Shown here piece by piece: positions 35,674-43,915 of a stretch of DNA of 64,000 nucleotides. Location: assembly GCA_001487125.1 (NCBI GenBank), contig LN913013.1, positions 124,001 to 188,000 on the forward strand, given 5' to 3'. Position 1 is the stretch's first letter; each line of letters begins with the position of its first letter. Source of the DNA: Gabonibacter massiliensis (GTDB lineage Bacteria; Bacteroidota; Bacteroidia; Bacteroidales; Marinifilaceae). A program made the position numbers and the translations under genes. The notes under the pieces were generated by a model. That model saw only the letters and a program-made list of their open reading frames with translations, was not told the origin of the DNA and searched no databases.

Positions 35674-35745
35674 AGATTTGCAGTATTAAAAGTTACACAT
35701 GGTTATCCTGTTGTTGGAGCAAACGGACAACGATTGAATTTTGAT

Positions 35746-35771
35746 CGGGGAGGTGTTGGAGCATCTCCCCG
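35746..35771 (-). promoter_or_regulatory. Stem-loop between fecR and susC
   Basis: CGGGGAGGTG / CATCTCCCCG with a 6-nt loop (one G-T pair). On the minus, transcribed strand it is followed by ATCAAAATTC, not a U-run. It sits directly after the fecR stop, the same place as the stem-loop at 8361 in the other locus. Confidence 0.55.
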
Positions 35772-35774
35772 TTT

Positions 35775-36920
35775 TTATTGCTTTTTTACCGTGACAATGG
35801 ATCCGGTAATGTCGAATTTTACTTTTCCCGTTTTTTCTATCATCCATAAGGTTTCGCTTATGGTTTCGTAACGATTCATGATACCGGAGAACAGGATCTC
35901 TTTTGTCCCCTCTTCATACCTGATCTCCACGTTATACCACCGGGCAAGATCGTTCATGATGGATTCCAGCCGCTCTCTTCTGAATACAAAATTGCCTTTG
36001 GTCCATGCCCGGTAAGACTTTGCATCTACTCGTTTTATCGTTAGGTGTTCACCGGTTAAATCAGCCTGCATGTCGGGGGTCAACACGATATTTTTACCTC
36101 CCGTACTTATTTCGATCTTTCCATTCAATAACGTGGCTGTCGTACGCCCTTCTTCCGGGAAGGATTTCAGATTGAACGAGGTTCCCAGTACTTTAATCGT
36201 CATGCCGTTTATTTCCGCGATAAAAGGATGTTTCTCGTCCCGCCGGACTTCGAAATACCCCTCGCCCTCCAGCCGAACCGATCTTGTCTCGCCGACAAAG
36301 CCTACAGGATAGATAAGACGGGATCGGGCATTTAGCCACACGTTGGTGCCGTCGGATAAGGTTACTTGAAATTCACAACTGTTTGGAGTTTCAAGGGTAT
36401 CCCAAACCTCTTTCGAATCGTTTTTAGCTGCCGCGTAAATCAGTTTGTTTTTTATTTTTTTGATATCTCCGGACCTGCCGTCGCAGGCAATGATACTATC
36501 GGCATTCGTTAACAAAACATTTTCACCGTTCGCCCGCCGAAGAATAGCTTGCCGGGAACCCGGGACGGGTGAGGAGAAGGAGAGTGTGTTTTCCTTGTTT
36601 TTTATATGTTGCTGAAGACAGAATCCTATTCCCAGCAATAGTACGATACCGGCCGCGTAACCCATTTGCTTCAGTATGGTCCGTCGTTTCCGAAGAGATA
36701 TCCGTTGTTGCAAATCACTCCATACATTTAGTCCGGATACCTGTTTATACCGTTCATACTTTTGAGCCCAATCGGGTGCTTTCAGGAGCTTGTCGTATAG
36801 GGTTCGATTCGAAATGCTTTCTTGTATCCACTTGTACAACTCCTTTTGCTCCTGTTCGGAAATGATTCCGCTTTTTTGTTTGTAGATAAGCTCTGCTATT
36901 TTGAAGTATTTTTGCGTCAT
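35775..36920 (-). CDS. FecR family anti-sigma factor (DUF4974)
   Basis: A 381-residue single-pass inner-membrane protein (membrane segment about residues 86-104, GYAAGIVLLLGIGFCLQ). The FecR core shows LSDGTNVWLNARSRLIYP, VRLEGEGYFEV and VLGTSFNLKSF. The C-terminal DUF4974 part is ILFSGIMNRYETISETLWMIE. It lies between the ECF sigma gene at 37071-37616 and the SusC gene, the standard cell-surface signalling arrangement. Confidence 0.93.
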   Translation of the reverse strand: MTQKYFKIAELIYKQKSGIISEQEQKELYKWIQESISNRTLYDKLLKAPDWAQKYERYKQVSGLNVWSDLQQRISLRKRRTILKQMGYAAGIVLLLGIGFCLQQHIKNKENTLSFSSPVPGSRQAILRRANGENVLLTNADSIIACDGRSGDIKKIKNKLIYAAAKNDSKEVWDTLETPNSCEFQVTLSDGTNVWLNARSRLIYPVGFVGETRSVRLEGEGYFEVRRDEKHPFIAEINGMTIKVLGTSFNLKSFPEEGRTTATLLNGKIEISTGGKNIVLTPDMQADLTGEHLTIKRVDAKSYRAWTKGNFVFRRERLESIMNDLARWYNVEIRYEEGTKEILFSGIMNRYETISETLWMIEKTGKVKFDITGSIVTVKKQ

Positions 36921-37070
36921 TTTTTCTTCGATTTTATTACTAAAACAACTGAAAAGAAAAAACGGGTAGTGGATACCTGAAAATATAATCTATCTTGTAA
37001 TGAAAATTATCCGGTCTGTATTGGATAGATTTTTGATAGATAGTCGATTCGTGTCGGAATATTTAATAAT

Positions 37071-37616
37071 TTAAACTAAAAACAACAGGTGGAAATAATC
37101 CTGTAATTTTTCCCGGAGAAGTTTATAAGCATTTTTTTTGTGGAATTTTACCGTGTTCAGAGAGATATTTAATTGACGGGAGATTTCCATGTTATTCCAT
37201 CCGTCTAAATTCAGTAAACAGACTTTACGGCATTGTTCGGGTAAAGAATCTATAGCCGTGAAGATCATTCTTTGGGTTTCTTCTTCGATAACCGACTGCA
37301 TATAATAAAATTCCGAATCTATTCTTTGCAACCGTTCCCGGTTGTATTCGTCTGCAATTTTTTGATGTTTTATAAGATTCAGGGCTTTGTTTCTTGCGGT
37401 AGAGTACAAATAGGCTTTGATTGCCGTTTCGTCCTGAAGGATCGATCTGTTTTCCCACAGGGCCATAAAAGCATCTTGTATAACGGATTTGCTCTCTTCA
37501 GAATTATTCAGATAACGTTCGGCAAAAAGAACCAATGAGTTGAAATATCGATCGAATACCGTTTGAAAGTTTATTCGAGTTCCATCTTTTAATGATATAT
37601 TGTAATGATGATTCAC
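37071..37616 (-). CDS. ECF RNA polymerase sigma-70 factor
   Basis: About 181 residues with sigma region 2 (FDRYFNSLVLFAERYLNN, SVIQDAFMALWENR) and region 4 (SLPEQCRKVCLLNL, then an HTH ending LNTVKFHKKNAYKLLREKL). No ATG is available near the N-terminus. GTG at 37616 is chosen because it leads directly into region 2 and lies downstream of a promoter-like CATATTTG (37653-37646); a TTG at 37697 would add 27 residues of poor composition. It is the first gene of the sigma-FecR-SusC-SusD-peptidase-DUF4302 locus. Confidence 0.88.
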   Translation of the reverse strand: MNHHYNISLKDGTRINFQTVFDRYFNSLVLFAERYLNNSEESKSVIQDAFMALWENRSILQDETAIKAYLYSTARNKALNLIKHQKIADEYNRERLQRIDSEFYYMQSVIEEETQRMIFTAIDSLPEQCRKVCLLNLDGWNNMEISRQLNISLNTVKFHKKNAYKLLREKLQDYFHLLFLV

Positions 37617-37749
37617 GTATTGTCCTATTTTGTATGGTGTGGTGACAAATATGCATATAATTTTTATATTATAAATATATTTTGAATTAAAAAACAAGAT
37701 AAATGGTAGAATGAGGTTTGAAAGAGGGAGGATAACGGGTAGTTATAAT

Positions 37750-37773
37750 AAAAGCGAGAAAATACTCGCTTTT
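37750..37773 (-). terminator. Terminator of the rclCA operon
   Basis: AAAAGCGAG / CTCGCTTTT (37750-37758 with 37765-37773), six-nt loop, then a T-rich stretch on the minus strand. It is just downstream of the rclA stop. Confidence 0.75.
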
Positions 37774-37778
37774 ATTTA

Positions 37779-39149
37779 TTAAGAAAATAATATATTGAAG
37801 GATTCGGTCATACTGGGATGCGTGTAGATAAAATCCCGGAGTACGGTATAATCCAGCTGGTTTTTCATTGCCAGAGCAACCGTGTTGATCATTTCGTGTG
37901 AGTCCGCGCAGAAAAGGGTACATCCTAAAATCTTTCCGTTTTTTACGTTGATGACGGCTTTTAAAATGCCTTCGGTTTCTCCTGTTGTCAGGGTTCTGGG
38001 AATGGCGGCTACGGCCAATTTTTTTACCGTTATTTCCAGGTTATTTTTTCGGGCTTCTTCCTCGCTCATGCCTATCCGGGATAGAGGCGGATCGATGAAG
38101 ACCGAATAACTTACGGGATTTCGGTCGGAGCTATTTCTCTTTTTGTTGCCGAAGAGGTAGTTGCTGACGATTCGGTAGTCGTCCAGGGAGATATAAGTAA
38201 ATTGTAATCCCCCGGTTACATCTCCCAGGGCATATATATTCGGAACGCTCGTTCTTAAATGCTCGTCTGTGACAATGGCTCCCCTTTCATCGGTTTTCAC
38301 TCCGGCGGATTCCAGATTTAATCCCCCGGTATGGGGTTTACGACCGGTGGCAAATAGAACGGCGTCTGCTTTTAATTCAGTGGAGATCGTGTTTCCCGGA
38401 GTTTGGTAAGTCACTATGGTTGAGTCTCCTTTATCGTGAATAGCCGTTACCTTGGCGTTCATGTGGAAACGAATACTTTTCTTTTCCAGCGTTTTTTTTA
38501 CATGTTCGGCAATGTCCCTGTCTTCCTTTGGGATAAGTTCGGCAAAGCCTTCCAAAACGGTTACCTCGGAACCGAAAGAGGCGTATATGGATGCGAACTC
38601 GAGACCGATGTAGCCTCCTCCGATAATTACAAGATGGCGGGGAAGATCCGCGAGTTCCATGATGGAAGTACTTGTATACACTCGTTTACTCTCTTCGATG
38701 CCATCGATAGAAGGTACTATTGTTTCGGCTCCGGTATTGATAAACACGTGTTTTCCCTGCAATTGAAAGTTCTTTTCGGGTGTTTGTACCGCAACGATCT
38801 CGGGAGTTACGAAAGAACCTGTTCCCGTGTAGACCGTTATGTTTTCCTGATCGGCCAGATTGTGGAAATTTTTATTGCGGAGCAGGGCGGTCACTTCATT
38901 CTTTCTACGGATGGATCGACGATAAAATACCTTTTTTTCTTCAAACGAGGTAAAGGCTTGGCATTCGGCGATCTTTGCCTGATGTACTAATGTTTTCGTC
39001 GGGATACACCCGATATTGATACAGGTTCCCCCGTACATCTGTGCTGAACTTTCGATCACGGCTACTGTCCAGTTTCGTTTGGCTAATTCAACGGCAAGTG
39101 TTTTACCTCCTTTGCCGAAACCGATAATGATGGCATCGTACTGTTTCAT
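37779..39149 (-). CDS. rclA: RclA-type pyridine nucleotide-disulfide oxidoreductase
   Basis: A 456-residue flavoprotein. The ATG at 39149 gives MKQYDAIIIGFGKGGKTLA, closely matching E. coli RclA. The redox-active pair is in GGTCINIGCIPTKT (Cys43 and Cys48). The NAD(P) site is VIIGGGYIGLEFASI, the second FAD motif is NIYALGDVTGG, and the C-terminal catalytic segment has DSHEMINTVALAM. RclA in E. coli protects against hypochlorous acid and reduces Cu(II). The start overlaps the rclC stop (ATGA), so the genes are translationally coupled. Upstream frame extensions to 39389 are just rclC in another frame. Confidence 0.9.
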   Translation of the reverse strand: MKQYDAIIIGFGKGGKTLAVELAKRNWTVAVIESSAQMYGGTCINIGCIPTKTLVHQAKIAECQAFTSFEEKKVFYRRSIRRKNEVTALLRNKNFHNLADQENITVYTGTGSFVTPEIVAVQTPEKNFQLQGKHVFINTGAETIVPSIDGIEESKRVYTSTSIMELADLPRHLVIIGGGYIGLEFASIYASFGSEVTVLEGFAELIPKEDRDIAEHVKKTLEKKSIRFHMNAKVTAIHDKGDSTIVTYQTPGNTISTELKADAVLFATGRKPHTGGLNLESAGVKTDERGAIVTDEHLRTSVPNIYALGDVTGGLQFTYISLDDYRIVSNYLFGNKKRNSSDRNPVSYSVFIDPPLSRIGMSEEEARKNNLEITVKKLAVAAIPRTLTTGETEGILKAVINVKNGKILGCTLFCADSHEMINTVALAMKNQLDYTVLRDFIYTHPSMTESFNILFS

Positions 39150-39736
39150 AACTTTTTGTTTTTTAATATTCTTTGTGCGGATTCTGAAAGCAATACAACG
39201 GCTCCGGCAAGAATGGCCGTGTCTTTTATGACCAATCGTCCGGCTCCGCTCAGTAGAGGGAATCCATATTTTCCGCTTCCGAGATCGGGAACCCATACTT
39301 CTGGTGTGGTGACTAAAAAGGAGAGGGTTCCCAGTGTCATGATAATGGCGAGTAATGACCCGATAACTCCTATTTTCGGAAAGAACCACCCTGAAAACAC
39401 CAGGATTCCTATGCTTATGATCAGCATACCGAGGCCATGAGAAAACCCGTACGTGTTATTCCCTTGGTGCCAGTTTTGTTTCAATTCGTTTCTTTCTCCT
39501 TCTTTCATCTTGTGATTTTTATATTCCGGAGCTTGTTTGTTATAGAAAAAACTCATAAAAGGACTGTTGGCAACAAAGGGTACGATCCCTTCCGCCTCGT
39601 AGTTCCAAAATTTCAATCCCCCTATCCAAACAAAAATAATCAGAATGGCTATACGTATTAGATGGATACCGAGTTGCCGGGTTGAGGAAGCAATTAGAAG
39701 AAAGTTGTAAAATAGGTCGTTTAATTTTGTTGTCAT
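39146..39736 (-). CDS. rclC: RclC-like inner-membrane protein (DUF417)
   Basis: A 196-residue membrane protein with about four hydrophobic segments. Diagnostic stretches are FVWIGGLKFWNYEAEGIVPF, VANSPFMSFFY, NNTYGFSHGLG, TLSFLVTTPEVWVP and FPLLSGAGRLVIKD, all shared with E. coli RclC/DUF417. In E. coli it belongs to the RclR-controlled reactive-chlorine operon. A promoter-like TAAGTTTA lies at 39765-39758 on the minus strand, 22 bases upstream. rclA follows with a 4-base overlap. Confidence 0.9.
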   Translation of the reverse strand: MTTKLNDLFYNFLLIASSTRQLGIHLIRIAILIIFVWIGGLKFWNYEAEGIVPFVANSPFMSFFYNKQAPEYKNHKMKEGERNELKQNWHQGNNTYGFSHGLGMLIISIGILVFSGWFFPKIGVIGSLLAIIMTLGTLSFLVTTPEVWVPDLGSGKYGFPLLSGAGRLVIKDTAILAGAVVLLSESAQRILKNKKL

Positions 39737-39824
39737 GTTATTTCCGTTTTAAATGGTTAAACTTACGATACGAAGGTCGGATGTTTTACCTCGGAAATAG
39801 ATGGCCATTTTACCGGATATATTG

Positions 39825-40664
39825 TCAATTCTTCCCGATCTCTCTTTGTCTGTAGGAAGAAATGCTCTCTCCCGTCATGTTTTTAAAGAAACGACTAAAA
39901 GCAGAAAGATCTTCGAATCCCAAAATATCGGCGATCTCCTTGGCGTTTTTAGAAGTGTATAGCAACAATCGTTTCGCCTCGGTTTCTATCCTTTCGTGAA
40001 TAATACGTAAGGGGGTAGGTATATGATAGGCGGCAAAAAGGTTAGAGAGGGTTTTGGGCGAGCGGAATAAAAGTTCTGCATACTCCTGTACTTTTTTCTT
40101 TTCTTTAAAATGGCGGTCTACCAATACGTAAAACTGACGGATCAGATCGAAATTTTTCTCTTTTTCCCGGCTTATCGCGTATTTATCCTTTGCGATCCGC
40201 GTGCAGGTGATAATAAAGCGTTTTAGAAGAATACGTAACATCTCCTCCTGGAGATTGTCTTTGATTCGGTATTCTCCCGCGAGTTTGTCGGTTAGTTCTT
40301 TTAGCTGGGAAGATTGATCTTGCGTCAATTGCAATTTCATAATTTGAAAACCTCCGTTGAAAAGGAAACCGTTGCAGGATACTTCGTTATCGTGTCCGTA
40401 AATACAGTAAAAATTACTGTTGAACAATAGGGTTAGGTATTTTCCATTGATCTCTTTTATTTCAATGTGGTGCAATGGGGTTAAAGAGATCATCTCGTCT
40501 TGATTTAACGTGATAATAATGTGGTCGATTTCTAATGTTAGTGTACCGTTTTGAATCCAGATAAATTTATAAAGGCTGTTGTTTCTTTGAAGGGATGAAT
40601 CGGCATGGAAAGCATGAGTTAAACTCATATTTCCGTTTAAACGGGTAACGAAGTGATATTCCAT
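39825..40664 (-). CDS. AraC family transcriptional regulator
   Basis: About 279 residues from ATG at 40664; a TTG three codons upstream is less likely. The N-terminal cupin-like part (residues 1-120) holds two cysteines ten residues apart (YCIYGHDNEVSC). The C-terminal AraC double HTH (about 185-275) shows YAELLFRSPKTLSNLFAAY and KEIADILGFEDLSAFSRFFK with the usual LGFxDxSxFSRxFK signature. It lies just upstream of and in the same direction as rclC, so it may be the local equivalent of RclR; that link is inference. E. coli RclR also senses HOCl through cysteines. Confidence 0.87.
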   Translation of the reverse strand: MEYHFVTRLNGNMSLTHAFHADSSLQRNNSLYKFIWIQNGTLTLEIDHIIITLNQDEMISLTPLHHIEIKEINGKYLTLLFNSNFYCIYGHDNEVSCNGFLFNGGFQIMKLQLTQDQSSQLKELTDKLAGEYRIKDNLQEEMLRILLKRFIITCTRIAKDKYAISREKEKNFDLIRQFYVLVDRHFKEKKKVQEYAELLFRSPKTLSNLFAAYHIPTPLRIIHERIETEAKRLLLYTSKNAKEIADILGFEDLSAFSRFFKNMTGESISSYRQREIGKN

Positions 40665-40765
40665 GATGAACAATTAATTTTTTCGTAAATATACGAATTA
40701 AAAGAACGACTGGAAAATTAGACGGATGATTCTTGTTTTCTGTGTCATTTTGGGATGAAAAATAT

Positions 40766-40773
40766 TACTTTTG
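40766..40773 (+). promoter_or_regulatory. -7 promoter element before the membrane protein gene
   Basis: TACTTTTG is an exact TAnnTTTG match 10 bases before the ATG at 40784. TTTG at 40749-40752 is closer than the usual spacing, so the -33 element is unclear. Confidence 0.4.
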
Positions 40774-40783
40774 ACGATCTGTC

Positions 40784-41869
40784 ATGAAAAAATGGGATAT
40801 GGGTCAAGGTAAATCGACATTTCCGGGAAAAAAGGGAAGAGCGGTATTTTCCGATGTTTCTGGTCGAAAACGTTATTTGGCCGCATTGCTGATGATTTTA
40901 GCAATGGTCGGAGTGTCCGAGTTTCTGGGGGAAAAAGAGATTATCTTCCCGGAAATGGCAGCCCTTGCCGTCGGCATGTGGATTGTTGACAAACGGGTAT
41001 GGCGGGTGGGCCGGATTGCTATGATCGTGATGATGACGTCGGGGGCTACTTGGGGCGTTGTGCTCGTGCGCTATTCCGCGTTGCCTTTAATGGTGAATTT
41101 GGCATTGGCTTTCTCTTTTGCTGCCGCGATTCTGCTATTGATGCGAGCCAGTCTGATACCGTTACTATCGGCTTGTATGTTGCCGGTTGTGCTACAAACA
41201 GAAAGTTGGGTTTATCCTATAGCGGTGTCGGTTATGTCTGTGATACTTGTTATAGGCCAGGGGGTAATGGAAAAATACGGACTTCGAAAAAAGATTATTC
41301 ATGTTCCGGTCGGGAAGGATCGAAAGAAAGAGATCGTCAGATGGGGAAGGTTGTTGTTTTCCTGGGTGCTTATCGCATTTTTTCCGGTATATACATCTAA
41401 TCTCTACTGTATATTGCCCCCTTTGGTTGTAACTTATGTTGAATTTGCCAACTCGAAATCCGGATTCAGAAATCGTCCGGTCCAAATCTATTTGTTGTTG
41501 GTCACGGCAGCCGTGTTAGGAAGCGTATCTCAGTTTGTCGGTTATGTTTTATGGGAATTGCCGGAAAGCATGATTGCTTGTGTATTGTTTCTTTGTCTAT
41601 TCACTCTGTTTGAATTGTCCGGTAAGTTTTTTGCTCCTGCCGGGGCTGTCGCTTTGATACCCATGATCATTCCCGCGAAAGATCTGTTATGGTTTCCTTT
41701 CCAAATTGCCGTGGGGACAGCTGTTTTTATAGGTGTGGCGATGTTGTTTTTTTTGAAATGTTATAAATGGCCGAAATCTCATTTAATCGTCTGTATGCTT
41801 CCGACCTATTTGCGTCGGATACGTAAGAGGAGAACAGGGAAAAGGGTTGTTAGAGAGACGGATGCATAG
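40784..41869 (+). CDS. polytopic inner-membrane protein, unassigned (possibly HPP-like)
   Basis: A 361-residue protein with about ten hydrophobic segments in two halves separated by a charged cytoplasmic stretch (VPVGKDRKKEIVRWGR). The first half contains EIIFPEMAALAVGMWIVDK and the second AKFFAPAG-like GKFFAPAGAVALIPMIIP, which resembles the proline/glycine pattern of HPP-family membrane proteins; the match is weak. The C-terminus is basic. It is divergent from the AraC gene and followed by the candidate RNA. I do not assign a function. Confidence 0.7.
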   Translation: MKKWDMGQGKSTFPGKKGRAVFSDVSGRKRYLAALLMILAMVGVSEFLGEKEIIFPEMAALAVGMWIVDKRVWRVGRIAMIVMMTSGATWGVVLVRYSALPLMVNLALAFSFAAAILLLMRASLIPLLSACMLPVVLQTESWVYPIAVSVMSVILVIGQGVMEKYGLRKKIIHVPVGKDRKKEIVRWGRLLFSWVLIAFFPVYTSNLYCILPPLVVTYVEFANSKSGFRNRPVQIYLLLVTAAVLGSVSQFVGYVLWELPESMIACVLFLCLFTLFELSGKFFAPAGAVALIPMIIPAKDLLWFPFQIAVGTAVFIGVAMLFFLKCYKWPKSHLIVCMLPTYLRRIRKRRTGKRVVRETDA

Positions 41870-41895
41870 CAGAAGATCAAAGTGAGGCTCGAATA

Positions 41896-41927
41896 CTTGT
41901 TTTTGTGGAAAAAAATTCGTAATTTTA
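41896..41927 (+). promoter_or_regulatory. Promoter of candidate non-coding RNA
   Basis: CTTG (41896-41899), 20-nt spacer, TAATTTTA (41920-41927). This is one mismatch from consensus in each element and has the usual spacing. Confidence 0.5.
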
Positions 41928-41933
41928 TAGTGT

Positions 41934-42275
41934 CCGTTGATGCTATGTGATCGGTGCATTCATCGATGTTTTGATAAAAAACGGAAAGTCGTCGACGTAC
42001 AGTTCTTTCAGTTACGAACCCATAGCGGAAAGGAGTGCCTATGAGGATTGTTTTAACATGTAATATCGGTTAATTACCCGTGGTTCGCCACAGTTCGAAG
42101 TAATGTTTTGAACCCGGAGAGAAGGAGGATGAAATACATTGGAAAAAGAAAAAATCAAATCATTTGACATACTCGATTTTGACGTTGTTAACACAACGAT
42201 CCGCTGTTTTATAAAATAATGACGCTTAGAGCGTGGAAAATAGAATCCGCAAGAAATACTTGCGGATTTTTTATA
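41934..42275 (+). ncRNA. Candidate structured non-coding RNA, about 340 nt
   Basis: Framed by a Bacteroides-type promoter and a strong intrinsic terminator, with no long ORF. Several short helices are possible: CATAG/CTATG (about 42030-42050), GTGG-TTCG-CCAC (42080-42091), GTTCGAA/TTTTGAAC (about 42093-42112), CGTTGT/ACAACG (about 42182-42197) and ACGCT/AGCGT. It lacks the conserved blocks of RNase P RNA and the tRNA-like ends of tmRNA. A 6S-like RNA, a long leader or 3'UTR, or a small-peptide mRNA are alternatives. I do not assign a family. Confidence 0.45.
42244..42274 (+). terminator. Rho-independent terminator of candidate RNA
   Basis: AATCCGCAAG / CTTGCGGATT (42244-42253 with 42259-42268), five-nt loop, then TTTT. 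Confidence 0.9.
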
Positions 42276-42431
42276 TAACGGCATCCCGAACAATTGGAAT
42301 TATAACTTTATTATTTATACGCGGTAGTCGAGAAGCTTTCTACGTTTAAAATTTATACTTTTCGATTTATCGATTATATAAAATGCGTTGATTACAAGTG
42401 GATTTTGGCAGTTTGAATAAAAATATTGAAA

Positions 42432-42478
42432 AAAGTGGTTCAAAGTGGTTTAAAGTGGGAAATATTTTCATAACTTTA
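42432..42478 (+). promoter_or_regulatory. MraZ operator repeats and dcw promoter
   Basis: AAAGTGG occurs three times at exactly 10-base steps (GTGG at 42435, 42445 and 42455). This matches the period of known MraZ boxes, which are TGGGN repeats with 5-nt spacers. TAACTTTA (42471-42478) is a -7 element 13 bases past the repeats, so bound MraZ would cover the -33 region. Autorepression of the dcw operon is inferred. Confidence 0.7.
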
Positions 42479-42500
42479 CATCATAAATTAGAAAAACTAT

Positions 42501-42956
42501 ATGTTGTCATTTATAGGGGATTATACATGCAAATTGGACAACAAGGGACGGGTTGTCGTGCCGTCGGCGTTTCGCAAAGGGGCGGCTGCCGTGGGGGAGA
42601 GTTTTTTTGTTTTGCGTCGTAATATTTTCGAAAAATGTATTGATCTTTATCCGAAGGGGGAATGGTTGAATTTGATTGATGATTTACGAAATCGGATTAG
42701 TTCGTTTGATCAAGAGGAGTCTCGTTTTAAAAGGGAATTTTTCCGGGGAGTTTTGGAGGTCGAGTTGGATGGAAACGGTCGAATTTTAATTCCCAGGAAG
42801 ATGTTGGATAGTATTGAAGTAGTGGGGGATATCGTGATGGTAGGGCAGGATTCAAAAATAGAGATATGGGATAAAATAAACTATGAAGAAAGTGCTATGA
42901 ATACGGAGGATTTTGTAAATTTGACGACCCGGGTTTTTGGAAAGCAGGAAAAATAA
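42501..42956 (+). CDS. mraZ: transcriptional regulator MraZ
   Basis: A 151-residue protein with two SpoVT/AbrB-like halves: YTCKLDNKGRVVVPSAFRKG near the start and LDGNGRILIPRKML in the middle, each with the DxxGR(V/I)xxP motif of MraZ. It is the first gene of the dcw cluster and presumably binds the repeats 40-70 bases upstream. The start fits the promoter with a leader of only about 15 bases. Confidence 0.95.
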   Translation: MLSFIGDYTCKLDNKGRVVVPSAFRKGAAAVGESFFVLRRNIFEKCIDLYPKGEWLNLIDDLRNRISSFDQEESRFKREFFRGVLEVELDGNGRILIPRKMLDSIEVVGDIVMVGQDSKIEIWDKINYEESAMNTEDFVNLTTRVFGKQEK

Positions 42957-43017
42957 ACGTGCCGCATGGCTGTGATTTCCGGGCGTGGAAGTGATTGTGA
43001 ATCATAAATTAGAAGTT

Positions 43018-43914
43018 ATGGAATATCATGTACCTGTATTATTGGAAGAGTCTGTGGCGGGATTGAATATTGATCCTGACGGCGTTTATCTGGATTTGAC
43101 TTTTGGAGGGGGAGGTCATTCGAGAGAGATCCTGAAACGTCTATCCGAGGGGTGTTTGATCGGGTTTGATCAGGATTCTGATGCATTGGAAAATGTGCCG
43201 AAAGATGATCGGTTTATTTTCGTAAATCATAACTTCCGTTATTTACGCAATTTCTTGCGTTATTGCGGTTTTGAACACGCTGACGGCATACTGGCGGATT
43301 TGGGTGTTTCTTCGCATGAATTTGACGAAGCGGAGCGGGGGTTTTCTTTTCGTTTTGATGCGGCGTTGGATATGCGTATGAATAGAAGAAACCGATTGAA
43401 AGCTACCGATGTGTTGAATACTTATACCGAAGAGTCTTTGATACATCTCTTCCGGGATTACGGTGAAGTGGAGAACGCTCGGCGCTTGGTAAGTTTGATC
43501 GTAAAAGAGCGTGAGGAAAAGGAGATCGCTCGTTCGGATGAATTTTTGCAGGTTATAGCTCCATGCGTTCCTAAATTGAAAGAGAAAAAATATTTGGCTC
43601 AGGTTTTCCAGGCTTTGCGTATCGAGGTCAATGGAGAATTGGAAGCTTTGGAAGATATGTTGCAACAGGCCGAGATGGCGTTGCGTCCCGGGGGACGTTT
43701 GGTAATTATTACTTACCATTCGTTGGAAGATCGTATCGTAAAGAATTTTTTGAAATCCGGAAATTTTGAGGGAAAAGTTGAAAAGGATTTTTATGGTCGG
43801 GTTAAAAAGAGTTTTGAGTTGGTGAATCGGAAAGTGATCGTGCCGACGGAGGAAGAAGTTGATCGCAATCCGAGGGCTCGGAGTGCGAAGTTAAGGATTG
43901 CGGAGAAGTTATAA
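43018..43914 (+). CDS. rsmH: 16S rRNA (cytosine(1402)-N(4))-methyltransferase RsmH
   Basis: About 298 residues. ATG at 43018 begins MEYHVPVLLEESVAGL, the standard RsmH start; a GTG 33 bases earlier is not needed. The SAM site is DLTFGGGGHSREIL. Other family blocks are ILADLGVSSHEFDEAERGFS, LDMRMN, VFQALRIEVNGELEALE, LVIITYHSLEDRIVKNF and NPRARSAKLRIAEK. It methylates C1402 of 16S rRNA. ftsL begins immediately after its stop. Confidence 0.96.
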   Translation: MEYHVPVLLEESVAGLNIDPDGVYLDLTFGGGGHSREILKRLSEGCLIGFDQDSDALENVPKDDRFIFVNHNFRYLRNFLRYCGFEHADGILADLGVSSHEFDEAERGFSFRFDAALDMRMNRRNRLKATDVLNTYTEESLIHLFRDYGEVENARRLVSLIVKEREEKEIARSDEFLQVIAPCVPKLKEKKYLAQVFQALRIEVNGELEALEDMLQQAEMALRPGGRLVIITYHSLEDRIVKNFLKSGNFEGKVEKDFYGRVKKSFELVNRKVIVPTEEEVDRNPRARSAKLRIAEKL

Positions 43915-43915
43915 T

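Larger units (their letters stand above)
41870..42500. other. 631-base intergenic region: RNA candidate plus dcw promoter region
   Basis: There is no long ORF. It contains a promoter and strong terminator framing a likely RNA (41934-42275), then AT-rich DNA and the MraZ operator. Within it, a 27-codon TTG-started frame (42140-42220, MEKEKIKSFDILDF...) and a 12-codon ATG frame follow an AAGGAGG sequence; their coding status is uncertain. Confidence 0.6.

Noticed and set aside
39150-39389. N-terminal extension of the rclA frame
   Set aside because: It lies inside rclC in another frame. ATG at 39149 gives the canonical RclA start.
41934-42275. Assignment as RNase P RNA or tmRNA
   Set aside because: The conserved blocks of RNase P RNA and the GG...ACCA tRNA-like ends of tmRNA were not found. 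Only a generic RNA call is kept.
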